From Dentipellis sp. KUC8613 (taxonomy: Eukaryota > Basidiomycota > Agaricomycetes > Russulales > Hericiaceae): a stretch of DNA of 64,000 bases. Location of the stretch: contig NSJX01000030.1 of the NCBI GenBank assembly GCA_002286715.1, forward strand, positions 290,904-354,903. Direction: 5' to 3'. Every line of letters starts with the position of its first letter. The stretch's first letter is position 1. The translations under genes were made by a program, and so were the position numbers. Under the pieces are notes generated by a model. The model did no database searches. It was not told the origin of the DNA and worked only from the letters and a program-made list of their open reading frames with translations. This document shows positions 9,578 through 21,548 of this stretch, piece after piece.

Positions 9578-12431
9578 ATGTCTAAGGCAGAACCTCTGTC
9601 CATTGAGAGCCTGCTGCAGAAGCAGAAGGCGGAGAAGGAGGCCGCGGCGAAGGTCAGTTTGCTTCGCGTTAATTCCGACGACATTGCTGACCCAAACACT
9701 TCCTCACAGCCCAAATTCCTTTCCAAAGAGGAGCGCGCAAAGATTGCAATTGCTAAGCGTGCCCAAGAAATCAGAGAGCAGAAAGAAAGGGATGAGAATG
9801 CTCGAAAAGACCGGGAGATGCTGGAGAAGGAAGCAGAGCAGCTGCGCCAGCCGGATCGTGGAGGCAACAGGTACGGAGGCGGTGGTACTCGATGTCAGTC
9901 GTTGAATCTCATCTTTTCAGTCCTCGCCTCTTAACCTGGTGCGTTTGCTAGATGACGATCGTCAAGACCGGGAACGGGATAGACATCATGGGCGCCGCGA
10001 CAATCGCGACAGGCGCGACGACAGACGCTACCCCACCGACACGCGCATCCCGACTGGACCACGCGCCGACCGTGGCAGGGCACCCCCGTCTGGGCCTGCA
10101 TCGTCTACGTCCTCCCCCGCAGCTCCTTCCACTCCATCATCTATGGGTCCGCCTCCCATCCCAACCGGACCCAGGTCCAACGGCTCCACGCCCGGGCCCG
10201 ACTCTTCGACATATACGCCTCCTATGACCCAAAACGAAATGTCCGCGATTCGCTCGCGCTACCTCGGCGTCGACAAAGCTAAGCGCAAGATCCGCAAAAT
10301 GAACGATCGAAAGTTCGTGTTTGACTGGGACGAGCAGGAAGACACATTCGCGGCGGACGCGCCATCTGCGGTTGGTAGCAATCGGCAGGGTGCGCAGGTT
10401 ATGTTTGGTCGAGGCCACATTGCGGGCATGGACGATGGCGGAGGGAGTGGTGTGCGCAAAGTAGGGGTGGATCCGAACTTGGCGGATCCCATGGAGAGGA
10501 GAAAGGCGTCCAAGGCTGGCTACGATGACCGCCATTGGACAGAAAAGCCTCTTGAGGAGATGAAGGAGCGCGATTGGCGTATCTTCCGCGAGGACTTCAA
10601 TATCGCAGCTCGAGGTTCGTTCTTAGTCTCTTTCTCAGACAATCCTTTGTTGACCTGTTCCCGCAGGTGGTAACATCCCTCATCCTCTTCGGTCATGGGA
10701 GGAATCCACGATTCCAAAGGAGCTTCTCGAAGTCATAGAGAAAATTGGGTACAAAGAACCCTCCCCCATTCAGCGACAAGCCATACCCATTGGGTTGCAA
10801 AACCGCGATATCATTGGTATTGCTGAGACTGGTACGCATCGCAGTATTCGCCGCAAGGATCCCCATTAACACCTTTTCCTAGGTTCCGGTAAAACGGCAG
10901 CTTTCGTTATCCCGATGTTGAGCTTCATCTCAAAGCTTCCACCATTCACGGACGATAATCGGCATTTGGGTCCTTATTCGTTGATCCTGGCGCCGACACG
11001 TGAGTTGGCTCAACAAATTGAGTCTGAGGCACGAAAATTTGCCTCCCCTCTTGGTTTCCGTTGTGTTTCAATTGTTGGAGGAGTACGTCTACCTTTGACT
11101 TATTATTTTTATCGTGATTTCTTGTACTGACAATTTCAATAGAGAGCAGTAGAGGAGCAACAATTCAATCTGCGAGAAGGTGCCGAAATCATCATCGCAA
11201 CGCCAGGTCGTCTCAAGGATGTCCTCGAGAGACACGTCCTTGTTCTGTCGCAGTGCCGTTACGTCGTCATGGACGAAGCTGACCGGATGGTCAACCTTGG
11301 TTTCGAAGTAGATCTCACCTTCATCTTGGACAAGTTACCTTCAGAGACAATGCAGGGCGAGGACCAAAGCGAGGCAATGGATGTTGATGGCGAAACCATG
11401 GTCAAGAGGGGCCGCACGCGTGTTACGACGCTCTTTTCTGCCACCATGCCTCCGCCTGTGGAGAGGTTGGCAAGAAAATATCTGAAGCGTCCGGCTATCA
11501 TCACCATCGGTGAGGCGGGTAGAGCTGTCGATACTGTCGAGCAACGCGTCGAATTCGTCAACGGAGAGGAAAAGAAGAAGTTCGTGACCTTGGGCTTCTC
11601 GGCTCGCGCGATGCTAATAAATGATCTTTCACAGACAACGCTTACTTGAGGTCCTCAATACCGGCGGTTTCCAGTCACCCATCATCGTGTTCGTCAACCA
11701 AAAGAAAACGGCGGATATGGTGGCAAAAGACTTGTCGCGGGCTGGTGTATGTTTTTCACTTGCTTAAATTCAGGCTCGGCATTTACTAAAGATTATCACT
11801 TGTAGTGGAGTGCTGCGACTTTGCATTCAGGCAAGACCCAGGAGCAGCGAGAAGCATCGCTCAAGGCCCTGCGCGACGGAGAGGCGGATGTCCTTGTCGC
11901 CACCGACCTTGCTGGGCGTGGTATTGATGTACAGGACGTTTCACTTGTCATTAACTTCCAGATGGCGAACACCATCGAAGCATACGTCCACCGTATCGGT
12001 AAGCCTCCATGCACATGGTTTTCTCATGGACCTGCAACATACTTACACGTTGTGATGCAGGTCGTACCGGGCGTGCTGGCAAGCAAGGCACTGCAATCAC
12101 CTTCCTGACGAACGACGACGATGAAGTCATGTGCGTACTTCTTCATTTCTTCCCACTCACCCTCTACCCTGCCTTCGTATCACTCGTTATCGCGGCCGGC
12201 TTACTGACGCATGTCTCCTCCCCTTCTTGGCCATAGGTACGATTTGAAGCAAGGTACGACTCTCCATGCTGCCCCTGATGATGACGTCTGCTTACTTTGG
12301 ATTGGCCCTTGGCAGAAATATCGAAGAGCCCGGTGTCGAAGGTGCCCCCCGAGCTCGCGCGGCACGAGTCGGCGCAGCACAAGGTGTCGAGGGAGATGAA
12401 GCGGAAGAGGGACGCCGACGACCTTGGCTGA
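9578..12431 (+). CDS. PRP28: DEAD-box pre-mRNA splicing helicase PRP28
   Basis: ATP-dependent RNA helicase (yeast Prp28, human DDX23/U5-100K) that swaps U1 for U6 at the 5' splice site during spliceosome activation. Eleven exons: 9578-9652, 9710-9893, 9952-10614, 10667-10831, 10883-11082, 11143-11579, 11635-11746, 11806-11998, 12061-12130, 12237-12253, 12316-12431; 743 aa. The charged N-terminal third has an Arg/Asp-rich segment and the family hallmarks [16 protein letters not shown] and [15 protein letters not shown]. Helicase motifs in order: [18 protein letters not shown] (Q motif), AETGSGKT (I), APTRELAQQ (Ia), [12 protein letters not shown] (II), FSATMP (III), [12 protein letters not shown] (IV), [12 protein letters not shown] (V), [11 protein letters not shown] (VI). 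A 17-nt exon encodes YDLKQ. The end RKRDADD fits the family. Very sure. Confidence 0.95.
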
Positions 12432-14031
12432 GCATCGGCAACGCCGCGGACGCGCGCTGTGGGTCGCGTACGGTGTGTTGGCTCGATCGCTTCCCGTTAG
12501 CCTGCGCTGAGTTGCTTTCGGCTTTTCTAGAGGTCATGTGTGGCCAAGCTGCTTCGCTGTGTAATCTGTATTCGTAGAAGGACGATAGCATCGTTTTCTT
12601 TTCTGGAACGCGTACGTATCCAAGTGTTGCGCACGAGCCTGATACCAGCGGCGTTTCCTGCTTGGATTTCTGTGATGCACCGTGTCCTTGCTTCCTGAGA
12701 GGTGTGGGCTTCCATATTCGAACATGCTTATCGTCAACTGCCCAGTAACATGCAGCCCCTCGATGACGCCCACTTCATTCCGCGGTGGCTTTTCCCCACC
12801 CCGCCTCGGCGAAATGGCGCTCAGCATCCGCTCGATCCAGCAAATCAATGTCAACGCTTACACCCGCATTGCGGGGTCAGCAGCCAGAGCGCGGGGCCCG
12901 GTGAATTACCGTGCCAGGCGATGGCCCAATCGTGGTCTCGGACTGGTCCTGAGTCATCCGCTGTAGATGGCTTAGGAGGCAGAGTCTGTGCATCGGGACG
13001 TTGGGGTGTCGACTCTGGTGTACCTTACCGACGGCGGGAACGATGTCATTTCCCCCCGCATTTGAGGACTGTGCGGGGATCTAATTGGGTAAGAATCAAG
13101 GGACGGGCGAGGCATGTGGCATACATACTAGTACTACAAGACAGTGAGTACTCGATATATCCTGTCCTAGCTGTCCTGACACCCACAGTCGTCCGGCGCA
13201 GCACGCAGGGCCGAGCTCACAAACACCAGCAGGGCGTACGGCTGTCATAAAACATGACAGTCCGACAGTCCTGGTGACAGTGAACTGTGAAAACGCCTCC
13301 TAATCCGTTTCCTTGCGTTGATCGGTCCCGGAAGTATCGAGCGTCTGGTTTCGGGCATTCTCGATATTTATACCTCCTTTCGGTCCCGCGCACATCCCAG
13401 CGCTCGCTGTACGCCGTGGCCGCAAGGAACGTGTACGACCTAAGTATAGAGCAGTGATTGGAAGCTGCTTCCTTCCCGAGCAGTGGAGGGGATGTGAGGA
13501 AGGTCCGTACCATGTTCAACAACCTGGTGTGATGCCATTGCTGAGGCAACAAAGCTGGAACAGGACGACCAGCGTCGTTGTATATATCACGTCGGGGCTG
13601 CTTTCTCGCCCGCTTCGAGATAAGCCTCGTCCACCGAGATGCCGCAGTCATGGTCCGAGACTGTTGCACCGGCATCATAGCCATTTGGTGGAAAGATGAG
13701 TAACTCTCATCGGCGGCTGGTCAATGTGCCGCAATGTTTGTCAACACGAACGCTCTGCATATGCAGACATGTGCGACTTATCTCCTCGAAGCTTGTCCTG
13801 CATGCGTGCTGCGGTTTAACGTATGTGCACCATACCCCTTGGGCGTTTTTGATGTTGACCCAATGTATTAGGGTAAGTACCGGTGTATCCTCGCCTGGCA
13901 CCGCCGCTAACCACACCGCGACACTGGAGTCACCTGTAACAAGCATGTTTTGCCCGGCGTAACGCGTAACCACAGCCACTTCTGAATCATCGTGAGTCGT
14001 GACTGCGGCCTCTAGATCTAACACCTATTAG
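12432..14031. other. Gene-poor stretch downstream of PRP28
   Basis: About 1.6 kb with only short, overlapping frames on both strands and no recognisable protein or RNA motif. The longest frame (12702-13250, plus) has no similarity I recognise. Its right end abuts the foldback element; TATTA at 14027-14031 is the left copy of the element's direct repeat. Confidence 0.4.
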
Positions 14032-14298
14032 TCCTCCTCAATTATAACTTATTCCTCTCAACTTATTTCTGTGGCAAGGCAACGGGCGATCGAAAGCTGT
14101 GCTTTCCTGACGGCATTTGATGGCGCGAATACTGAAATGTGTGCGACGACGACTGCTGCTTTAGTTCTGAGTTTGAAATAAACGGAGGGTGGCGAAGCCA
14201 AGGGGCGAAAAAAAGGAAGCAGTGGGCGAGAGTCGAACCCGAAGCTTCAAAAAGTGAACAAGCCACGCTAACCGCTAGGGCAGGGTCGCTACACTAAT
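14032..14298 (-). repeat. Left arm of the foldback element
   Basis: Inverted copy of 14517-14784. In minus orientation it has an A-box-like site (complement at 14272-14282), a B-box-like site (complement at 14230-14239) and then an A-run in plus orientation (14210-14216), which reads as a T-run terminator on the minus strand. The 67-residue open frame in this arm is a by-product of the repeat. Confidence 0.85.
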
Positions 14299-14516
14299 GT
14301 CAACTACATACAAACTATAGCCCGTAAGCTGTGTCTTTCGCGAAAGAAAACCATCCGATGACCTGCAATCATTAGTAGAGCTAATCGAAGGGCTTACCAG
14401 AATTCCTACAAACATATTCAGTGGAAAAAACAAGACATATATAGTGCAGGTTACGGAGGGATACTAATCGCATTGCTAAGGAGGGACTTGCTTGTTATGA
14501 TTTTTGCGTAGTTGCA

Positions 14517-14784
14517 ATTAGTGTAGCCACTCTGCCCTAGCGGTTAGCGTGGCTTGTTCGCTTTTTGAAGCTTCGGGTTCGACTCTCGCCCACTGCTTCC
14601 TTTTTTTCGCCCCTTGGCTTCGCCACCCTCCGTTTATTTCAAACTCAGAACTAAAGCAGCAGTCGTCGTCGCACACATTTCAGTATTCGCGCCATCAAAT
14701 GCCGTCAGGAAAGCACAGCTTTCGATCGCCCGTTGCCTTGCCACAGAAATAAGTTGAGAGGAATAAGTTATAATTGAGGAGGAC
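14517..14784 (+). repeat. Right arm of the foldback element, with tRNA-like Pol III boxes
   Basis: Inverted copy of 14032-14298. TGCCCTAGCGG at 14533-14543 is one base from an A-box consensus and GGTTCGACTC at 14576-14585 is a good B box, about 32 bp apart as in a tRNA. A run of seven T (14601-14607) follows, as at a Pol III terminator. The flanks do not form an acceptor stem, so this is not a working tRNA but a tRNA-derived promoter head. Transcription from it would run outward from the element. Confidence 0.8.
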
Positions 14785-14789
14785 TATTA

Positions 14790-17700
14790 AATGCATTATA
14801 TGCGGGTCTGTGACCAGGGTCCAGGACTCCAGGACCGTGAAGCTACATGTTTCATCCGCCCGGTTGTTCGTCATCCCCACTACTGAATCGCTCACCCGAT
14901 CCACTCCTATATTTCAGCTAAGTCAGCCGACGCCCGAGGGGCTCACCTACCTGGACCTACATCTCCGAATTCCTCGAGGAGCTCGAGGACCTCCGTCGAC
15001 GGAGCGTAATACGTACCTGTCAATACAAACCAGCCTCGATACTTCCTCCCGATTCCGCCAATTCAGCGCACTGCTGCAGTGGTGCCGTGCCCACGTAGAT
15101 CACTTGGGCCGCCCCCGGCCGACGATACCGACCCGGCAGGACTGAAAAATTGCCGGCGTCCCAGCGCATTTTATGAATGCCTCGGTCAGTTACCGTCGTG
15201 CGACGTAAGCCGACACGGACGCCTCCCTTCGCCTCCCCGCACACTGCGACCGGCTAAAGTGCTCTCCAAAATTAAAGGGGAGTGGCGATGGCTCCAAAGG
15301 CCACTTTCTTTACGAGCACAGAGCAGGCAGGCGTTCCTCATGTTCGCTGCTGCGCGCCGTTGGTCGCCGACAAGTCAATACAGCAGGCCTGGAATTGAAA
15401 ATTCGAGATCCCCGCCAGATCTCCCGCCCGCCCTGTCTGACGCAGTCCCGACCTCTCGAGCAAGGACCCGACCGGATCGATCTTGGACGCAGGCACCGTT
15501 GTGTCCCGAGACGATCCAGATAGACATCATTATCTTATCGCATGCGCAGCTGCGCGAGCACTGACCAAGCCGGCGGCTGGCTGCTGCCGCCCGTCGGCGA
15601 TTGCGCCATTGCCGCGCGAGCGTCGGCCTGCGTCGGTGGGGCGGAAGCATAATAATATCTTCGCGTGCGGGTCGTCAGACGGTACACGTACAGGCGCGGA
15701 TGGGGGTTGGCGCCTCGTATGATAGCAGAAACACCGCGTCCGCGCCCGTGCCCGAGGAGGGTCTCAGAAGCGCCTGCGGACGGGTGTTCCACGCGTTCCT
15801 AGTTGCCAGAAGCTTCCGGCGGGGCGCTGTCCAAACGGGACAAGCGCGAGGGGCCGTTCGCGCCGGCCGTGGCCCTTCCCTGCAAAGTGTTAGCCTGCTA
15901 CGAACGTTTGACCTGACAATTCATGCCATTGACTGCAATTGCGTCCACAGAACATCCGCGCGTCTGTTATAGTCGACAGCAGAGAGTTTGAGTGCGTAGC
16001 AAACGTTTGAGATAGCATGACAGAGACACATCAATAAATATATGGCCATACGCCGACTTTGCGTACTTTCCGTATCCCGTAAATAAATACAAGAGATCCC
16101 GTCAAGCGGCGCGAGCCAAGGGCTCAAGAAAAGAACATTCTGGAGTTAGAAATCATCAAGCACCGTCCTCCCGTCACAATTCGTGGCTGCCATCAGAAAC
16201 AGGATAAGAGAACCGTTCCGACAATCCGTGATGCCGTCGCACTCGGACTGCTTTCAGCCTCGGAGGCGTGTGCAACGGCCCTGTAACACGCCCCATGCAG
16301 ACTGGTGCACCGTGGCTTAAATATACACGGGCGGTAACAGATGCCGACGGATCAGTGTGAAAGTGTCTTCACTGCACCGTATGGTTTCCGACGCCGAGAC
16401 GACTTCGCATGCACCGCGCTCCGAGCCAGCGACAAACTGAGTAAAGTCTTGGTCTTGGACGATCCTGCGATTTTAGAATCCTGCTCCACGTTTGTGGAGA
16501 CCCGCCAAGGGAGCTCAGCTCGTAGTACTTGATGCATAAGTCCAAGCGCGCGCCACGCGTCCAGTTGCCCTGGAATGCTAGGAGATGTGACATGCGAAAA
16601 GATATGATACGCACTGCACAGGATCCGGATCCGGGCAACACAAAGAAACGCAATCATGCCATGGTCGACAGCCCCAAGCATCTGAGCTAAGTCCTCCGGA
16701 AGCCAATCAGAGTCATCACAGGACCGTCTGCGCCGGCCGTCATGACTGCATGCAATCACAGATGCTGTTACCAGGCAGTAGTGCAGCAGCGGCAATAGCG
16801 CCAGCCGTAACTGTCGCCGAGGGATCCGTAGAACCGCAGCTGCCATTCGACGGTGATGCTATAGGCAGGCCAAGAGCATGAGCTGTGTACCGGTGCCACA
16901 GAGGGATTAACGCGATGCGCAGACTCCGAGCGAGCTGGGGAACAGCAGCAAACAATTGCATTGCGTGTGAACGCCGGCCGCTATTCATAGAACGGGCGTC
17001 CGTCCGCCAGCGCGGTGTCAGCGCGGGTCCTGGGTGTTGCAGTATTTGTGCGAGACGAGTGCCAGATGACCCATTCCGACAGGTAGGATAATGCGAAGCA
17101 CAGGACGCTGCATGCACTCGGAAGCTGATAGGGATTTGTGGCGCCACAGTAAGACGAGAACATTGTTGTCAGGAATCCGAGAGGTGCGGGGGTTAGAGAC
17201 CGAGCGGTAGGTTGGATGCTGAGCGTTAAATGGCAACGACAGCGAGAATGTGATCCCCGGTATTAGGACTGTGGCAGCACTGTAGCCAAGAAGACTCTTG
17301 AGTGCTTGGGTGTGCTTGGCGCTGGGAGTTGCGAGCAGTGTGAAGAGAGGATTTGCAAGCGTCTTGTGGTAGCTGACAGACGGCTGTACGGGACAGGACG
17401 GAGTCAGCGGGATGGTGCGGAGATAGTGAGGCCCTCGGAGGCAAACCTTGCAACGATAAGTAGAGGAGTTGCGTGGGATGAATCCAGACTGTGCAATTGG
17501 AGGGCCCGATATGGACCATAGATCTTGAGGGCAGTGGGTACGAGGAGACCCGAGGAGGGCGCATGCTATATGAAAGGCTCGCAAGTGAAAGCCGGTGTAA
17601 ATACGCGTGTGCCGCGGGGCGCAGTGTGAAAACACCGAGCGATCTTAAGGAAACGATGGTTAGGGAAGCGAAAAGCACAGTAATGCTGGGATGACGACGC

Positions 17701-18503
17701 GAGCGCGAGAAGACTGGAGAATCACAGGATTCGAAGCGTGGGGATAGCTTGGCTTCGCTTGTTCGGTAAGAAGACGGTGGCTGTTGGGCCAAGAGAGAGT
17801 CAAGCTTATTCGGACGGCGCGTCATGTCGATGGTGAAGGCAGACCGTTAAGGCAAGAGTAGATTGAGCGTAAGGAGGTAATTTGCGCAATGTTGACGAGG
17901 GTGGATGACGATCATCGTGATGGACAGAGTGGATATGAACGAACGTGCAGGGCAAGTGGTGAGCGGGGGATTGCAGGAGATACAGCGGAAGGATGGGCGG
18001 GCCCCCGTGAGTGAGGACGAAATGGGAGTCTGAATAAAATGGACGGAGGCATTTCTGGACACGCCGTTGCCAAACAAATAAAGGATGAGTGAGATGAGAC
18101 CAGCAGCGAGCTCGAGCAGGAAGAAACACGTTTTACGGGCCGGAAAGGTTTAGTAAGGGCAACGGGTGGAGGAGGATGTGGACAAAGGAGTGGGGCAGTA
18201 TGTCGGGCCGGATAGCCGTCGCCGGCGGGAGAGGCTGACGGAAGGCGGGGGACGTAACGGGATGGCGGCCGAAGACGGCGGGGAGCATATGGGGCGGGGC
18301 GCGTGATGTGGCGATCTGGCGCGGATCTAAAGGCACGGCTCGGCACGGACGGCAGGACGTGACGTCGGGGGGCTGGGAGTTTGTCTCTGCCGAGCCGTCC
18401 CGGCGCTGGCGACAGGAATGGCAGGCGCAGGCCGGGTCGACGCCGGGAGTGGGAACTGATTTCAAGGCGTCTTGCTCCTCACCGTCTCGTCCACCAGGCC
18501 ATC
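14790..18503. other. Gene-poor stretch, foldback element to HAL4-like kinase
   Basis: About 3.7 kb without a gene I can support. Minus-strand frames at 16352-16846, 17018-17635 and 17226-17825 overlap each other in different phases, show no conserved motif and could not be joined into a sensible spliced product. The last few hundred bases probably hold the kinase gene's promoter and 5' leader. Confidence 0.4.
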
Positions 18504-21500
18504 ATGCTCTCTGCCCGCCCCATGCTCCCCATCGACTCCTCCTCCCTCCCCCGCACGGAGCAGGTATGTTTTTCTTTCTTTCTTCCACTCCTATTGTACT
18601 CATGTCTCCTAGGCTCCGCTGCCCGTCTCTCCCCAGAACCTCCATCCCGACCCCCCACCCACCATGACTTCCAAGCTCGGCTTTTCGACGCGCCGCAAGT
18701 CCCTCAGCAATTTCTTCACTTCTAATGGCTCCCCAGATGCTGTCGTCGACCCCGTGTCCCCATCACATCACGACCCCCCTGCTCATTTGCCTCACAAGCA
18801 TTCCAAGCACTCGCATGGCCCGCTCCATGACCTTCGGCGCTTCCTTAACCACCACATTCCCCATCCCCACACTAATTCCTCCCTCCTCCACCCCCAAGCA
18901 CCACAACACACTGGTCTCGATTCTCCGCTCCCCAGTCCTGCAGAGCCTGTTCAGACTTCTGATCAGCTGCGGGGTGCCTATTTCGACAACCCGGGTCTCT
19001 CGGACCCTTCTACCCAGGCGTCCTCAGAGCCCCCCACCCAGCCACCCTCTCCTCCGCTTACCAATGGCTCACCTTCCGTTCCTATACCGGAGGTGAAGGT
19101 TACGAAAGAGCAGAAGGATCACAAAGAGCCGCGTCTCACATCTTTCATTCGTCGAAAGGATAGGGACGATAGGTCTAGCGTCAAGGACCACGACCACAAG
19201 TCCAAGACCAATAAATCTCGTTCTCCTTCCGTTTCGTCACGATCCAGTGGCAAGCGATCTCGTTCCCCGACATCTGATGCCCACCCGCGCAACGGCAACG
19301 TCTCGCCATCGGCGTCCTCTCAGCATCTCGCCCCCAACCCTCATTCGAACCAGTCCAGTTCCCCTCAGCCTCCACCATCCCCCATTCCCCGACGCACCTC
19401 GGTGCATACTGCTCATGCTTCCCATCATCCGACTCATCCCATCGCCTCATTGTCAGAGGCTACCCAAGCCCATCTTTCGAAGAAATACGGAAAGTGGGGG
19501 CGAGTCCTTGGATCTGGCGCTGGTGGGACTGTGCGTCTCATCAAGGCCAGCTCCAAGAATGGCGGTCATATTTACGCCGTCAAGGAGTTCCGGCCGAAAC
19601 GCACCGGTGAGAGCGAAAAGGAGTATCAGAAGAAGGTTACGGCCGAATTCTGTGTTGGTTCGACGCTCAAGCATCCGAATATCATCGAGACAGTGGACAT
19701 CGTCAGCGATCATGGCCATTATTACGAGGTTTGTACCGTTGCAACCTCCGCCGTCGCCTGTGTGGATCTTCACTCCGATACTATTTTTTCTGACTTCATT
19801 ACCTGATTCTTTTCTAGGTCATGGAGTACGCGCCTTACGATTTGTTCAGCGTGGTCATGTCCAGTAAGATGACTCGTCCCGAGATCTATTGTGTCTTCCG
19901 ACAGATCTGCGAGGGCGTCGAGTACCTGCATTCGATGGGACTCGCGCATCGGGATCTCAAGCTCGACAATTGCGTCATGACGACCTCCAACGTGGTCAAG
20001 CTCATTGATTTTGGTACTGCCACCGTCTTTCATTACCCAGGAAAGGCCCAGGTGAAGGCCTCTGGGGTTGTCGGTTCAGATCCTTATCTCGCGCCTGAGG
20101 TGCTGACTCAAGAGACGTATGACCCTCGCAAGACCGACGTCTGGAGTGTCGCCATCATCTTCATGTGCATGATCCTTCGACGCTTCCCTTGGAAGATCCC
20201 CGACCCCAAGACGGATCCCAGCTTCAGGTCCTTCGTGAGCGCACATCCCGAACTGTCGGTAAAGCCTCAACCGCGCAAGGCGAGCACTCCAGCATCGGCG
20301 TCCACTCCTGCGCTGCCGGCACCTGAGACGCTGGAGAATGCGATGGAAGACACTCCGAAAGACGGCGATCAACACGACACGAAGGAACCCACATCGTCTC
20401 CTACTCGGAACAACAGCGGGGATTCGTCCGCTGCTCCAAGTAGCGAACGCTCTTCCATTCTCGATGGCAGTGCAGTACCCACTTCCCCGACGGACTATAC
20501 GACGCTGTATAGCCAGCACTCGCGAAGCAATGATTCGCGAAGCAACCACTCGCGGAGATCGAGCTACTCGCAAAGCAACTCCAGCGATTCCGACTCCGAC
20601 TCGGAATCCGAAGAGCGGAAAGTGGAGGTGTTAGGACCACTGGTTCCTGGCCCGCGTCCGCGCTCTCCTGCGTCCATCGCTGGTGGCGAGATCCCCGTGT
20701 CTGGGAGCGACAGCAAACGGATGCCACGCACCCAGAGTCCGTCGCAAATGGATCCCGATCCGTCTGTGCAGATTTTCGCCCGTCCGGGGACGTCCACCGA
20801 GTCTTTGCCCACCCCCGCCTCTCCTATGATTAATTCGACCTACCATGGGCGCCGTGGCAGCCGCGTCAGTCACTCGAGCGCAGGCAGCGAAGGTTTGAGC
20901 ATCGATATCGACGATCTCAAGACTCCGACTCTCCGAACGAACGGACCGCTGTTGTCACCACGATCGCCGAGGGTGAGGACAGCCACGTTCCATGGACCGA
21001 TGACGCCGCAGTTGGAAGAGTCGAAGAAGGCTCTGGGACCGGTGAAGGAGCGGGAGGAGGAGATCGCGGACAAGAAGAAGGAAGTTGCAAAGGAGCAGAC
21101 CGCCACTCCCGAGAAGGCAGCCGCGCCGAGTCGCACACCGCGCAAGCGTGTCGACAGCGCTGCCAGCGTCGCAACCTTCCATGCTCACAGCGGCACTGGT
21201 GGTGCCGAATCCATTTTCCGCCTCCTTCCTCGCGAGACTCGCCCCGCTATTCGACGAATGCTCTTCGTCGAGCCCGAGTCGCGTTGCACCTTGACGGACC
21301 TCCTCAAGGGGCGAGGCAAATCATCTGGCCTCCTTTGCGGATGCACGCGGGGCGGAGAGAGTGGGACTCCTGGCATCGACACCCCACCGCGGGTCTGCAA
21401 GGATCACGACTTCGCCCCTGAAGAGGAAGACGATGGTGACGCGTGGCTCAAGTCTATCATCCCATGCTCACAACCGGGTGCTAAGCAGGACCACACGCAC

Positions 21501-21548
21501 ACCAAGGTCGCGGTAGACGAAAAGCCGCAGAAGCGGAAGTTCTTTTAG
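18504..21548 (+). CDS. HAL4: HAL4/SAT4-family Ser/Thr protein kinase
   Basis: Kinase of the fungal Hal4/Hal5 (NPR/HAL) group, which supports potassium uptake and nutrient-transporter stability at the plasma membrane. Exons 18504-18563, 18613-19728, 19818-21548; 968 aa. A later start at 18664 is possible, but a canonical first intron links a 20-codon exon in frame, so the earlier start is preferred. Residues 1-310 are Ser/Pro/His-rich. The kinase domain follows: [10 protein letters not shown] loop, YAVKEF lysine, [10 protein letters not shown] catalytic loop, IDFGTA, YLAPEVL. After [13 protein letters not shown] (about 515) there is a low-complexity insertion of about 320 residues, and only then the last kinase helices ([20 protein letters not shown], about 860). 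C-terminal CxC and basic residues end the protein. The kinase group is fairly sure; the Hal4-versus-Hal5 choice is not. Confidence 0.85.

Larger units (their letters stand above)
14032..14784. mobile_element. 753-bp foldback element with long terminal inverted repeats
   Basis: The element begins GTCCTCCTC and ends GAGGAGGAC, and is flanked on both sides by the direct repeat TATTA (14027-14031 and 14785-14789), which looks like a 5-bp target-site duplication. The two arms are inverted repeats of about 267 bp. By eye they differ at only about three positions, all near the inner ends, so the insertion looks young. The middle (14299-14516) is about 218 bp and codes for nothing recognisable, so the element is non-autonomous. 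Each arm carries tRNA-like Pol III promoter boxes, which suggests arms made from a tRNA-derived SINE. Alternatives are a long-TIR MITE that captured a tRNA fragment, or two SINE copies inserted head to head; the single flanking duplication favours one unit. Confidence 0.8.

Noticed and set aside
14526..14600. A functional tRNA gene in the right arm
   Set aside because: A and B boxes are present, but acceptor and D stems do not pair, so it is only tRNA-derived.
14063..14752. Two identical 67-residue frames on opposite strands (14063-14266 minus, 14549-14752 plus), as a duplicated gene
   Set aside because: They are the same frame seen in both arms of the inverted repeat; the sequence is the tRNA-like repeat, not a gene.
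16352..17825. A spliced membrane-protein gene on the minus strand (frames at 16352, 16740, 17018, 17226)
   Set aside because: Frames overlap in different phases, with no splice sites that make a longer product and no known receptor or transporter motif.
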